Shown piece by piece: positions 36,669-45,643 of a stretch of 64,000 nt of DNA. The stretch comes from G963668345 sp965206025. Its GTDB lineage: Bacteria; Acidobacteriota; Terriglobia; Bryobacterales; UBA6623. The translations under genes were made by a program, and so were the position numbers. Under the pieces are notes generated by a model, which worked only from the letters and a program-made list of their open reading frames with translations, ran no database searches and was not told where the DNA came from. The stretch's first letter is position 1; every line of letters begins with the position of its first letter. The stretch is taken from contig CBDBIU010000005.1 in the NCBI GenBank assembly GCA_965206025.1, positions 124,001 to 188,000 on the forward strand, written 5' to 3'.

Positions 36669-37972
36669 ATGGTTCGAATGAAAACTACGTTCTCTCAAGC
36701 CTGCGGTCAGATCGGGAAAATCTCTTTGGGACGAAATTGGCTCTTTCGATGTGCCGCCCTGGCGGCTTCGTCGGTTCGGGCTGCTGGACAGCCGCCGCCG
36801 GAAAAGCCTGGGACTAATGTCCTCGCCACACCATCTGAGCTAATAAGTGCGGTCGTCGAGATCGTCCAAGTGGCGGGCGAAAAGCTTGAGGGTCCTCTGT
36901 TCGCCCTCGCTCTGCTCCCCGCCCTCGGCATACTTGGTTTGGTTGCTCATCCAATCCACAAGAAGGAGGGTCTGACCCGGGTATTTCTTGTCCTAATCGC
37001 ATTGGCCATGGCGTTGGTTGTGTCCTACGGGGCATATGAGATGGCTGTCACAGCACAAGGCTTGTCGTCGTCGGATCATCTACTTCCAGAAGCTTTTATT
37101 CCAAGAGGCGAGACCGCGGACCTAGGCCCATTCCGAGTTGCACTCGAGGAGGTCGATACTCTCAAGAAAAAGAGGCTCTTCTGGGATTTTAGTGGCTGGC
37201 GGCGGTGAGTGACGGATCCCTCGCCACTGTGAGGCCGACCTCCCGGAGCCTGCTTCGGTGCCATTCAAGGGCTTCGTGACAACTCTACGGCCCCCAAGGC
37301 CGGGCGGCGACTGCGTTGGCCAAAAAGAATTACTGATAAACAAAGGGTTACGAGTAGAGCAAGGCTGCTGGCAGGTAGTCGTACAGTCTCCCGAAGGCTG
37401 TGAAATGCGGATCCACAACTGTCATCCAGTGGCCACACTCAAAGAGATAACTCCCTGTTTATCAGTGTCTTATTCCCTTTACGAGTTGCCCACGACCGGA
37501 CTGGCGTGTAGGGTATTTGGGGATTTCTTGGCCGCCTTTTGGGCTCCGATGTGACTGCGGGCGACGTCGGGTCGGCAGGATGGAGGAGCCGGCTACCCGT
37601 TGGCCACCCACTAAAAACCCGGAAGAGCCGAAAAAGAAGGTCCCCCGCCCGTGGCAGTGGAATCGGAACACCTTCGGAAACGAGGCCTTGTCGGATTTTC
37701 TGGTCAATAGTCGGGTCCGCATTTCGAGGGACTTCAAGGTCGACGACCCAGATGACACGAAGTGGCCGACTCCTGAGCAATTTATGAGGGTGGACTCGGA
37801 AGACGAATGGACAAAGCTGCTGAAGCCTTTAAACCAGGATTTCCGTTTTGGCCTTGGCACGGCCACAGTATACATCCGCGCCGGCCCGAATGCCACGTCT
37901 TTTCGCGCTGAACCCTGCACATCCCCTCCGCCGGTAGGCGCCAGGGCTCGTCCGTCCGCTCACAGACGTTGA
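36669..37972 (+). pseudogene. Membrane protein gene interrupted by a MITE
   Basis: From ATG 36669 the frame has a signal-like segment, then two hydrophobic helices (FALALLPALGILGLVAHPI and VFLVLIALAMALVVSYGAY) and a soluble part ending LEEVDTLKKK at the MITE. If the 456-bp element and one 8-bp duplication (GAAAAAGA) are removed, the frame continues exactly as KKVPRPWQWNRNTFGNEAL through WPTPEQFMRVDSEDEWTKLL to a stop at 37972. The family is not recognised. Insertion adds RLFWDFSGWRR and a stop, truncating the product. Confidence 0.75.
37174..37629 (+). mobile_element. 456-bp ISL3-type MITE, copy 3, inside a gene
   Basis: Same orientation, length and sequence as copy 1. The 8-bp duplication GAAAAAGA is at 37166-37173 and 37630-37637. 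It disrupts the membrane-protein gene at 36669-37972; excision restores the frame. Confidence 0.95.
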
Positions 37973-38044
37973 TTGCGCGGCCTGAACGGCGCTGCGGCCG
38001 ACACTGCTCCCTGCCAAACCTTTTTGGAGCCGAAAACTGTTGAT

Positions 38045-39431
38045 CCTAGCCCGGTCAACGCTACCCGCTCGGCAGCGGCAGCGCCCAGATCCTGTGCAGC
38101 ATGTCACCGAACAGCCGCCGGTTCAGATGCCCCTCGGCCAGCAGCAACCAGTAGTAGCGGGCATGCTTGACCAGCCGCCCGCCGGTCTTCATCAGCCGCT
38201 GCTGCAAGCTCGTCAGCGACCAGCTCTTGATGCTTGGTGGCAGTCCCAGCCGCCGCCACAGGTTGCCGAGGTTGTAAGCCAGGACGCTGAGTTGCAAGCG
38301 AACTTCGTTCGCGCGAAAACGATGGCACGACAACCGTGTCCAATTCGTGGCCCGCTTGCCTTCCTTGATCCACTGCTCGGCCGTGCCGCGCTTGTTGTAA
38401 AAGCGCACCACCGAGCGACTGGGCCGGGTCATGTTGGTGACGATGAAGCCGGGTTGCGCGAACAGTTCGCCCGGGTGGTGCTCAACCTTCGCTACGATGC
38501 GCCGCGGTTTGCTCCAACTGGCGGCCTGATAGCGGAAGCTCTTGTAGCGCACCAGGGGCTTGGCGCTCGGCCTGCCCGGTGGCCGAAACAGGATGTCCTC
38601 GATCTCCAACTCCAGGCTCTTGTTGGCCGGAATGCGAATGGCGTACTGTACTCCGCGTTCCTCCGAAGCCTCATAAACCTCCGGCTTGGCAAAGGCCGCA
38701 TCGCCCCGGAAGGCGACCTGCTTGCCCGCAGCCTGTTGGCGCTCGATCTCCGGCAACAATAGCTCATCCCAGTCGTCGGCGCTGTGCACGTTGCCTGGAC
38801 GCAGCTTTGCAGCGAGGCAATCACCATGACCGTTGAACAAAAGCAACGGATGGTAGCAGACCGACTCGAAGTGTCCGTTGTAGGCACTGCCTTCCTGTTG
38901 GCCATGGACCGGACTCTCGGTGGAGTCCATGTCCAGAACGACCCGCTCGGAGTCGTCGAACGCCTCCGCTTGCCCGACCAGCTCTCGGTTCAGCGCCATC
39001 AGCCCCAGCAGGTTCTCTTCGCTCGCCAGCATCTCCGTCTCGAAGCCGTGCAGCGTCGAGGTCAAGGCCGCACCGCGATCCCAGATCTTCTGCGAACCGA
39101 TCAGCCGAAACGTCGGATCGATCGAAACCCGCTCGGCGTCGTTGAGGTCCTCGTAGCCCGCCAAGCGGCTGTAGACCGACTGCCGCAACAGATCAGCGAG
39201 CGTGAACTGCTTGTTTGTGCCTTGCCGGGAGTCGCTGAGATGCTCGTCAATCAGTTCTCCGAGACCGAGCCGTTCGTCCAGTTCGCGAACCAAAATCAGG
39301 CCACCATCAGAAGTGACGTGCGATCCCTGGAAATCGACTTTCAACAAGCCGTTGAAACTTAGCTGGAATGGCTTGGTTTGTTTTTCACCCATTGGGTGTT
39401 GGCCTCCATGGCGTCCTCATCGGGCTCTAGC
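38045..39431 (-). mobile_element. IS1380-family element (approximate ends)
   Basis: Likely terminal inverted repeats are CCTAGCCCGGT near 38045 and, on the other strand, CTAGAGCCCGAT near 39430. I could not find a matching target duplication, so the ends are uncertain by several bases. A degenerate 3' fragment of a related element lies 1.6 kb upstream. Confidence 0.7.
38061..39392 (-). CDS. IS1380-family transposase
   Basis: 443 residues, the usual length. VTSDGGLILVRELDERLGL is the family start, followed by QSVYSRLAGYEDLNDAERV, the DDE-domain strand VVLDMDSTESPVHGQQEG, HPLLLFNGHGDCLAAKLRPG, FRGDAAFAKPEVYE and RGTAEQWIKEGKRATNW. These carry the expected Asp, Asp and Glu. The frame is intact, so the element may be active. 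Confidence 0.93.
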   Translation of the reverse strand: MGEKQTKPFQLSFNGLLKVDFQGSHVTSDGGLILVRELDERLGLGELIDEHLSDSRQGTNKQFTLADLLRQSVYSRLAGYEDLNDAERVSIDPTFRLIGSQKIWDRGAALTSTLHGFETEMLASEENLLGLMALNRELVGQAEAFDDSERVVLDMDSTESPVHGQQEGSAYNGHFESVCYHPLLLFNGHGDCLAAKLRPGNVHSADDWDELLLPEIERQQAAGKQVAFRGDAAFAKPEVYEASEERGVQYAIRIPANKSLELEIEDILFRPPGRPSAKPLVRYKSFRYQAASWSKPRRIVAKVEHHPGELFAQPGFIVTNMTRPSRSVVRFYNKRGTAEQWIKEGKRATNWTRLSCHRFRANEVRLQLSVLAYNLGNLWRRLGLPPSIKSWSLTSLQQRLMKTGGRLVKHARYYWLLLAEGHLNRRLFGDMLHRIWALPLPSG

Positions 39432-39511
39432 CCCTATGAATAAAGACGCTCAAGGCCGCTGGAAGGTCGGGATGTCAAACATCAAATTGAAAATGCGGGT
39501 TAAAAGCTGAG

Positions 39512-39778
39512 GTGGAGAGCCGCTGGACGCGAGAATTGATTGCCCTGGACAAGGCGCTGTCCAAATGGCCGTTAGCTCGAATCAAGATCATTGAGGTGGA
39601 AAGCGACCAACCGCCTGTCCATCGTTTCTACCCTGCCGAGTTCGCTATCCCTCTTACCGACGACGCTGGCCGCCATTACTCTCTTTGCCTTGCACAAGTG
39701 TATAACGGAGATCGCGACCTCGGAGAATCAGAGGCGATAGTCGTCAGGTTAGACACCCCCGGTAAAGCGTGCCCATGA
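39512..39778 (+). CDS. Short hypothetical protein, possibly a gene fragment
   Basis: 88 residues from a GTG (ESRWTRELIALDKALSKWPL to VRLDTPGKACP). Composition and codon use look coding, with a beta-rich C-terminal half (HRFYPAEFAIPLTDDAGRHY), but there is no signal peptide or known motif. It lies 75 bp after the IS1380 element, so it may be the 3' part of a gene broken by that insertion. Weak call. Confidence 0.4.
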   Translation: MESRWTRELIALDKALSKWPLARIKIIEVESDQPPVHRFYPAEFAIPLTDDAGRHYSLCLAQVYNGDRDLGESEAIVVRLDTPGKACP

Positions 39779-40123
39779 GCTAGCCGGCAGCCAGACGTAT
39801 TGATCTAAGGTTTCGGTCGATGCGAGCTGGCGCTCACCACCTCTCCACCACCGCCTTCTCCTGCGGAAAGAACTCAACGGCGTCGCACGGTTTTCCAAAC
39901 CATGTGAAAAATCTCCGGTCTCGAAGGAGGGAGCGTAATGAATGGAGCCCGGCAGACGGCCAAGGCGCTTCGTTTCCACCGGGTAGGGGCGCAATGAATT
40001 GCGGCCGCGTGCACGAATCTCAATGCGCAGTTGATTTTTTCACGGCCCCGGCCCCCATGCACCCCTTCCGCGAGAGAAGCAGGCTAGGCGCCGGCGCTTG
40101 GCCCCAACCAGGGGTTTATAATA
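39779..40123. other. Intergenic region with a small palindrome
   Basis: No gene recognised. At 39981-40010 GTAGGGGCGCAATGAATTGC followed by GGCCGCG resembles the palindrome at 30505-30530. Confidence 0.45.
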
Positions 40124-40609
40124 GTGGATACCTTGGCGTACGTGGAATGGCTTGAAAAGGCTGTGGAACGCAAGTTGGCTGACCACGCGATCGGCTCGCC
40201 CGTGGCTTTGCGAGCTCAGTTGAACTTGAGCAGCGATCACGGGCTGCCGGCCGCGATGTTGGCCGGGTTGGTGTCGGCGGCGGAGCGTTGGTTCGCCGGT
40301 AAGCCGCTGAGCGTATACGCGCAAGGCGGGGCCGAGTTGGAATACGTAAGCCTTTTGGTTAAGTTTTCGGGCGGCCAAACGGCCCTGCTAAGCTCCGAGG
40401 TCGTCCGTGGCGATCGAGGGACGGGCGGCGAGGGGCCCAACGTCTTGCTACTGATTGTGGGGAACCACGGCACGATGCAGTTCACCGACCATCCCGGTTC
40501 CGCTGGTCGAGCCGTGGAGATCGGGCTGGCGGGCGGGGCGGAAACGAAGAAACTGGCGCGGGCTATCGAAGAGTCTCTCGGCAAGGGGCGGCCCGTAGCC
40601 CTTGACTAA
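40124..40609 (+). CDS. Hypothetical protein upstream of an oxidoreductase
   Basis: 161 residues, GTG start with no strong ribosome site. N-terminus is helical (LAYVEWLEKAVERKLADHAI), followed by YVSLLVKFSGGQTALLSSEV and LLLIVGNHGTMQFTDHPG, a strand-turn pattern resembling the C-terminal domain of Gfo/Idh/MocA proteins (GTxGTM). It ends 14 bp before the oxidoreductase gene, so the two are probably an operon. It could be a remnant or partner of such an enzyme. Confidence 0.6.
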   Translation: MDTLAYVEWLEKAVERKLADHAIGSPVALRAQLNLSSDHGLPAAMLAGLVSAAERWFAGKPLSVYAQGGAELEYVSLLVKFSGGQTALLSSEVVRGDRGTGGEGPNVLLLIVGNHGTMQFTDHPGSAGRAVEIGLAGGAETKKLARAIEESLGKGRPVALD

Positions 40610-40623
40610 CCGGAAAAACGACT

Positions 40624-41781
40624 GTGCCCGACAAACCACGGTTCGGCGTCCTGCTGGTCACCGGCGGGATGACACACCAGGAAGACTACGGGCTCGGTTT
40701 CAAGGCCGACCCGCGCGCTAAGATCATCGGAGTCACCGACGAGAGGGGTGTCGATCGGCGCCGGGCCGAGCTGAACCGCCGCTTGGCCGAGCAGATGGAA
40801 GTCCCTCTTTTCCCGGATCTCGACGCAGCTCTGCGGCGCCCTGACGTGCATTTGGCTTCGGTCTGCTCGGAGTTCGAGCGCCGCGCCCGCGTGGGGACGC
40901 GTTGTGCGGAAGCGGGGAAGCACGTCTATATGGACAAGCCTCTGGCGACCACGATGGCGGACGCCGATCAGCTTGCCGCGGCGGTACGGCGCCGCGGGGT
41001 GCGGAGCCAGATGTTCACGCTGGTGGGCGCGCCGTTCGCGAAACGGGCGAAACAGATCGTGGACTCGGGCGTACTCGGGGCGCTGCGAGCTATCCACTGT
41101 GACCTGCTGTTCTCCAAAGGCTATCCAGGCGGCGCTCCGCTCGGAGAGCCTCGCAAGGAGCACTATCCCCCGAGACAGTTTACGTTTCCCGACGCCAAGC
41201 TAGAGATCTGGACGACGGCGGTCTACTCGTTGACGCTGATTCGTTGGCTGACAGGCGGGCGGGCCTTCCGCTCCGTCTACGCCACATCAGCCAACTACTT
41301 TTTCGAGGAGCATTACAAGCGAGACGTCGAGGACTTCGGTGCCCTGGCGGTGACGCTCGACGGTGGAATGACCGCTACGATCACGGCCGGGCGCATCGGG
41401 TGGCAGAGCCACCCCAGTTCCGGGCCGAATTTCACGCGCCTATTCGGCTCCAAGGGAAGTGTAGTGATCGACGGACACGCTCCGCGGTTTGAGGTTGTCT
41501 CGGACCAGCCGCCCTGGACGCCGCCCCCACGCGACCCCGATGACCCGATGTCATTTTGGAGCAGCACCGGCGAAAAAGCCCCTCGCCGCCCGAAGCCGGA
41601 TTGGTACAAGCCGGAAACTCTCCCCGCTCGTTCCGATCAAAGTATGTTTCTCGACAGTATCGAGCAAGGCGCCGAGTCGGAGGTCACCGTCGCCGACGGG
41701 GCCGCGGCGACCGAGGCGATGTTGGCCGCCTACGAGTCCGCGGCGACGGGGGAGGTTGTCCGCTTGCGCCCCGCCGGTTGA
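40624..41781 (+). CDS. Gfo/Idh/MocA family oxidoreductase
   Basis: 385 residues, GTG start. Rossmann domain with FGVLLVTGGMTHQEDYGLGF and KIIGVTDER, the active-site region HVYMDKPLATTMADADQLA (DKP in place of EKP), and a C-terminal domain with LFGSKGSVVIDGHAPRF and a conserved DSIEQG near the end. No signal peptide. Its Asp-for-Glu change at the EKP is tolerated in some members. Substrate unknown. Confidence 0.88.
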   Translation: MPDKPRFGVLLVTGGMTHQEDYGLGFKADPRAKIIGVTDERGVDRRRAELNRRLAEQMEVPLFPDLDAALRRPDVHLASVCSEFERRARVGTRCAEAGKHVYMDKPLATTMADADQLAAAVRRRGVRSQMFTLVGAPFAKRAKQIVDSGVLGALRAIHCDLLFSKGYPGGAPLGEPRKEHYPPRQFTFPDAKLEIWTTAVYSLTLIRWLTGGRAFRSVYATSANYFFEEHYKRDVEDFGALAVTLDGGMTATITAGRIGWQSHPSSGPNFTRLFGSKGSVVIDGHAPRFEVVSDQPPWTPPPRDPDDPMSFWSSTGEKAPRRPKPDWYKPETLPARSDQSMFLDSIEQGAESEVTVADGAAATEAMLAAYESAATGEVVRLRPAG

Positions 41782-41872
41782 CTTGCAAGCATCCTGGTTG
41801 TGCCGGCGCACTCTACTTCCGATCCGGCGCGCCGATGCGGATACGGGGGTCCGTGCTCCCGCGGATGGGCCG

Positions 41873-43087
41873 CTACAGCCCCAGCGATGCTTTCAGGGTG
41901 AGCGTTTGGCCCGACCGGTGGTCGCGGATGTGCAATTGGCCGTCCCCTAACTCGATGTCGTCGACCCCCTGGAAACCCTCAGGCGCGCGCGTCCAAAACA
42001 TGAGGTAGCGAGCCTCTATCTTCGAGCTTGCGGGTAGCCAACGGTAGAGCATGGTGTCGAAGAGCTTGTTCATGGTGATGACTCTTCGCCGCGGCCAGTC
42101 AAACGCCTGGGTGCCGAACTCGAGGCCACGAATCATCATGCCCTTGGGCGGCAGATATTCCCAAATCTGCAACCAGGGATAGTCGGACCGAGGGAATACG
42201 TAGCCCAACAGCAGCCGCCGTTTCGGATTGAGAGCGGTAACGTAGCCAAATTCCCTCCGCGGATCGATCAGGAAGCCGTAACGGTCCATCGTGCCCGACG
42301 ACTCGGGAGCCAGGCGCAGATCGATCGTTCCACCGCCGAGCTTCGGCGCGCGGGGCCAGGTGAACTCCTTGCTGGGCGGCACGCGGTGCCCCAAGTTATC
42401 TCGATCCATTTGGTCGGGCCGGGTCATTGCCCGGGTCGCGGAGAGATCGACGACCGTTCCCGGCTCGAAAAACGGAGATCCGATCGTCCCATGCTCGGCC
42501 CAGTTGATCGGCCGGTCGAAGGTGAGCAGGTTTTCGAGCGTGCCGTGGACGTAAACGACGTTTTCTCCATCGACGAGACGGATCGTACGTTTCAACATCT
42601 CCTGCACGCGGGGCAAATGGACGGCCTGCACCAACTCGGCGATCTTTCCCTTCTTAACGGCCGACTCGGTGGTCCAGGCGAGGTCTCTGGCTTCACCGTG
42701 CTGCGGGAGCCCGGCCTTTTCTTCATCGTCCGACGGCGGGCCGAAGCCGTCAACGCAGATGAAGTGTCCGACGTAGGTTAAACCCCACATCGGCTGATTC
42801 CGTTCTCGGGCCATGCGGATGTGATCCCACATGGGGTTGATCTGGTCCGCGTCGTCCTTGAGCACGAGGCCGGCGAACGCTCCACTGGTGTGAAGAATTG
42901 TCAGCTCGAGCAAATCGTTGGAAACGACCAAGGAAGGTCGCCCCTGGAAATCGCCTTGCCGGAAGTGATCGTCCGCCGACAGGGCCGAGGCCGGCCACCC
43001 CAGAAACCCCGCTACGACGAGAAGGAGTGCGCCGAAGCCCAACAAACTTGCGAGATCAGATCTGCCGTTCCCCCACCTGGAATACAT
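41873..43087 (-). CDS. Exported mutarotase-like (galactose-mutarotase fold) protein
   Basis: 404 residues from ATG 43087 (GGAGAGG upstream). One signal-anchor helix (LLGFGALLLVVAGFLGW) is followed by an all-beta domain with SLVVSNDLLELTILHTSGAF, a DQINPMWD loop, LVDGENVVYVHGTLENLL and FLIDPRREFGYVTALNPKRR. The pattern fits carbohydrate-binding galactose-mutarotase-like domains used on sugars or glycans in the periplasm. No clear catalytic Glu/His set is visible, so binding alone is possible. Confidence 0.7.
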   Translation of the reverse strand: MYSRWGNGRSDLASLLGFGALLLVVAGFLGWPASALSADDHFRQGDFQGRPSLVVSNDLLELTILHTSGAFAGLVLKDDADQINPMWDHIRMARERNQPMWGLTYVGHFICVDGFGPPSDDEEKAGLPQHGEARDLAWTTESAVKKGKIAELVQAVHLPRVQEMLKRTIRLVDGENVVYVHGTLENLLTFDRPINWAEHGTIGSPFFEPGTVVDLSATRAMTRPDQMDRDNLGHRVPPSKEFTWPRAPKLGGGTIDLRLAPESSGTMDRYGFLIDPRREFGYVTALNPKRRLLLGYVFPRSDYPWLQIWEYLPPKGMMIRGLEFGTQAFDWPRRRVITMNKLFDTMLYRWLPASSKIEARYLMFWTRAPEGFQGVDDIELGDGQLHIRDHRSGQTLTLKASLGL

Positions 43088-43116
43088 GCAAGACACCTCT
43101 CCGTTAGGTTTTGCCG

Positions 43117-43167
43117 GCCCGCTTTTCTCACGCACTTTACCCCGCCACTTGGTGAGAAAAGCAGGCT
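43117..43167. repeat. Short palindromic repeat, family 3, complete copy
   Basis: CCCGCTTTTCTCACGCAC, a central CGCCACTTGG, then GTGAGAAAAGCAGGC. The arms are self-complementary and would form a hairpin just upstream of the mutarotase-like gene. Confidence 0.7.
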
Positions 43168-43392
43168 CGTGCAGCTTAGCACATACGCCGCGGGCCCCAG
43201 CCAGTCGTAGAGGCAACAGGGGCTTTGTGACTCCGCGAGCGTGATGCTGATCTCAGTGGTCGACGGGAGTCCGGCCTGACGAACTGCGTTCGGGGGATAT
43301 CAAAATTGTCGGCGTGATTGAGCATCAGATCCATCAAGCCAGGTCGTCTGCTTTGAACGCCGCGTTAGGCGAGGAGGAGCGATGGCGGGCCC

Positions 43393-43956
43393 TTATCGCT
43401 TGCCGACCCGATAGAGGTAGATTGTGTGGTCTCGGCCCTGGCCGGCAAACGATTCCGTCTTAACCGGCGTCCAGCCCATGATCTGGAAGTCGTGCGAGAC
43501 GACGCGGGCCCCGGGCTTTAGGCTCTGCTCGAGCCTTGGGCGCAGTTTCATGTTCGAAGAGGTGAGCAGGTACACCGTGACCACGGAGGCTGGGCTCAGG
43601 TCGACTTCAAGCAAATGACCCTGAATGACCCGAACGAGGTTGTGGATGTTCAACTCTCTTACGCGGCCCTCTGCTTGCTTGGCCAGTTCCTCGTCAAGCT
43701 CAACTCCGACCGCGCGAGCTCCGAACTTCCGCGCCGCGGCAATGATGATTCGTCCATCCCCCGAACCCAGATCGTAGACGGTGTCCTTGCTGTTGACGGC
43801 GGCCAGCTCCAGCATTCGCTCGACGACTTCGGGCGGAGTCGGCACGTAGGGAGCCATGCTGCGGGGATCGTATTTCTTTTGGGCCCAGGCGTCCGGCAGC
43901 AGCAGCAAGAAGCCAACGACCAGAAGGACTCGAGCCACCTTGAACACCGCCGTCAT
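43393..43956 (-). CDS. Class I SAM-dependent methyltransferase with signal peptide
   Basis: 187 residues. The SAM-binding motif DLGSGDGRIIIAAARKFGA lies near residue 62 and AVGVELDEELA follows as motif II; a strand VRVIQGHLLEVDL matches motif III. The N-terminus (FKVARVLLVVGFLLLLPDAW, then AQKK) is a signal peptide or anchor, which places a SAM enzyme outside the cytoplasm or at the inner membrane face. Related exported proteins are common in acidobacteria. Substrate unknown. Confidence 0.8.
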   Translation of the reverse strand: MTAVFKVARVLLVVGFLLLLPDAWAQKKYDPRSMAPYVPTPPEVVERMLELAAVNSKDTVYDLGSGDGRIIIAAARKFGARAVGVELDEELAKQAEGRVRELNIHNLVRVIQGHLLEVDLSPASVVTVYLLTSSNMKLRPRLEQSLKPGARVVSHDFQIMGWTPVKTESFAGQGRDHTIYLYRVGKR

Positions 43957-44107
43957 TATTTAACCCCTATCAACCCCTATCGCCACAGGCTCCGATGGCC
44001 GCCCGCCAAACATCGACCCATCTCCCATGAATATATCCCAATCCTCTTCAAAGAGCCAGCCTTGGTCTGAGTTGGGGTGACGTTTGAGACGGAAGAACGC
44101 TGCCTAA

Positions 44108-44279
44108 GAAAAAACCGGGACAGCCTCAGTTACCACTGTCGGCAGCCCCTAGCGCTCAGGTTTTCAATATGATCGCGGGATTGCCGAAAAACCAACCGGG
44201 GCGTCAGGAGCCAGCCAGTATGTAGAATCAGCAAGTTGGAGTTCGCGACATGACTTAATTGAGGCTGTCCCGGTTTCCC
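44108..44279. mobile_element. 172-bp MITE-like element with GGGACAGCCTC ends
   Basis: The left end reads AAAAACCGGGACAGCCTCAG; the right end, read on the other strand, is GGGAAACCGGGACAGCCTCA. The inverted match is about 23 of 26 bases. The interior has no gene. It sits just past the HEAT gene end, before which ATGCGGGTTAAAG follows. I saw no clear target duplication. CCGGGACAGCCTC-type ends are known from several IS families, so it is probably a miniature derivative. Confidence 0.7.
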
Positions 44280-44288
44280 TAATGCGGG

Positions 44289-45590
44289 TTAAAGCCGCGC
44301 TTGTAGATTCCTCAGCGCGCGGATGGCCACTTGCGCCACCTTGGAGTCGGCGTCGTGGGTCAGTCGCTCCAGATGAGGCAAGCTCTCTCGATTGCCGCTA
44401 ACAGAGATCACGTGGCACAGCTCCTTCTTCTGATCTTTGGTTCCCTTGGTCAGCGGATCGTATAGTCGGGAAAGAACCTCTGGTTTTCGAGCCAGCTCTA
44501 CGAGGAAGGGCCGCGCCTCTCCGCGGTGAAACAGCGAGTTCAGGGCGTCGATCAGGTAGCTCGCGTACGACATGTCCCCAAGGTACACGGCCGCAAAAGC
44601 CATGGACAGCCGGGCGGACTCGCTGCGTTCGTTGGCAAAAGCGTCCAGGATCATTTTTAAATCTTGCTTTTCCCCGGCCCGGCCAATCCCTTCCGCCGAG
44701 GCCGCGCGAACCTGATGGTCTCTGTCTTTCAGATGAACAAGGAAAATCGACCGCTGGCCGGAGTCGGGCATTTTGGCCAGCGCAATCAAAGATTGCCGCC
44801 GGATCTTCTTTTCCGAACTTGTCCTGACCAGGCCCACCAGCTCGGGGATAGACTCCTTCACCGATAGCTGACCCATCGCCTTGACGACGGCCAGTTGGAC
44901 ATTTTCGTCCAAATCATGCAGCAGGAAAGTCAGCGACCGGCCAGCCTTCAGATCGCCGATTTTTTCGATCGCGCGCACCGATTCCAGGATCAAGATCGTG
45001 TCCTTGGACCGCAGCGCCTCCTTGAGTTGGGGGAGCGCTGCTTGGCCGCGAAGCACGCCGGCGGCCCGAGCGGCATTGGCGCGGGACTCCATGCTGCTGC
45101 CCCCGCCTATTACCCGCGCGATCGTCTTAACGACGTCGGGCGAGACATCGAGATAGGGTTCGATGATCACCTCGCTGGGCTGGGCAAATCGATTCCGTAT
45201 GTCACGGCCGAAGTTTTTCAGAGAGGCCTTGAAGCCTTTCCCGACATACCCGATTTTGTAAAAGTTGACCAGCCCGTCCACGGCCATGATCTGGATGCCG
45301 GGGACGGAATCGCGCGTGGCCTCGATCAGCGGGTCGAGACTGTGCTGGGTCCCGATGCGCACGACCGAGTCCACGGCGGTTGCGCGCACGTCGGGCACGG
45401 GGTCTTTCAGCAGTTCACGCAAGGGGACTATGTGTTGCGGGTCGCCGAGCCCCCCCAGCTTCTGGGCTGCCTTCATGCGGCGCTTCGGATTGGAGTGCTT
45501 TAGCTCTTCCACTTGGGCCGACAGTCCCGCGGCAAGCAGGAAGGCCAGCAGCAAGGGAGCGCCCGGGCGAAAGAGATCACGAATCCGCAT
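44289..45590 (-). CDS. Exported HEAT-repeat protein
   Basis: 433 residues with a signal peptide (APLLLAFLLAAGLSAQVE). The rest is about ten HEAT/PBS-type helical repeats of roughly 30 residues, for example HIVPLRELLKDPVPDVRATA, GQAALPQLKEALRSKDTILI and SIPELVGLVRTSSEKKIRRQ. Such solenoids bind other proteins; no catalytic residues are expected. It ends in HLERLTHDADSKVAQVAIRA. It is 10 bp from a MITE-like element and lies downstream of mqnD on the same strand. Confidence 0.85.
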   Translation of the reverse strand: MRIRDLFRPGAPLLLAFLLAAGLSAQVEELKHSNPKRRMKAAQKLGGLGDPQHIVPLRELLKDPVPDVRATAVDSVVRIGTQHSLDPLIEATRDSVPGIQIMAVDGLVNFYKIGYVGKGFKASLKNFGRDIRNRFAQPSEVIIEPYLDVSPDVVKTIARVIGGGSSMESRANAARAAGVLRGQAALPQLKEALRSKDTILILESVRAIEKIGDLKAGRSLTFLLHDLDENVQLAVVKAMGQLSVKESIPELVGLVRTSSEKKIRRQSLIALAKMPDSGQRSIFLVHLKDRDHQVRAASAEGIGRAGEKQDLKMILDAFANERSESARLSMAFAAVYLGDMSYASYLIDALNSLFHRGEARPFLVELARKPEVLSRLYDPLTKGTKDQKKELCHVISVSGNRESLPHLERLTHDADSKVAQVAIRALRNLQARL

Positions 45591-45643
45591 GACGTCGATC
45601 CGAAGGTGCGGTCAGCCTCGAAGAGGCGCCGAATCTACGATTA

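Noticed and set aside
37517..37972. ORF starting inside MITE copy 3 and reading into the disrupted gene
   Set aside because: The N-terminal part is MITE sequence; the real coding part is the 3' half of the interrupted membrane-protein gene.
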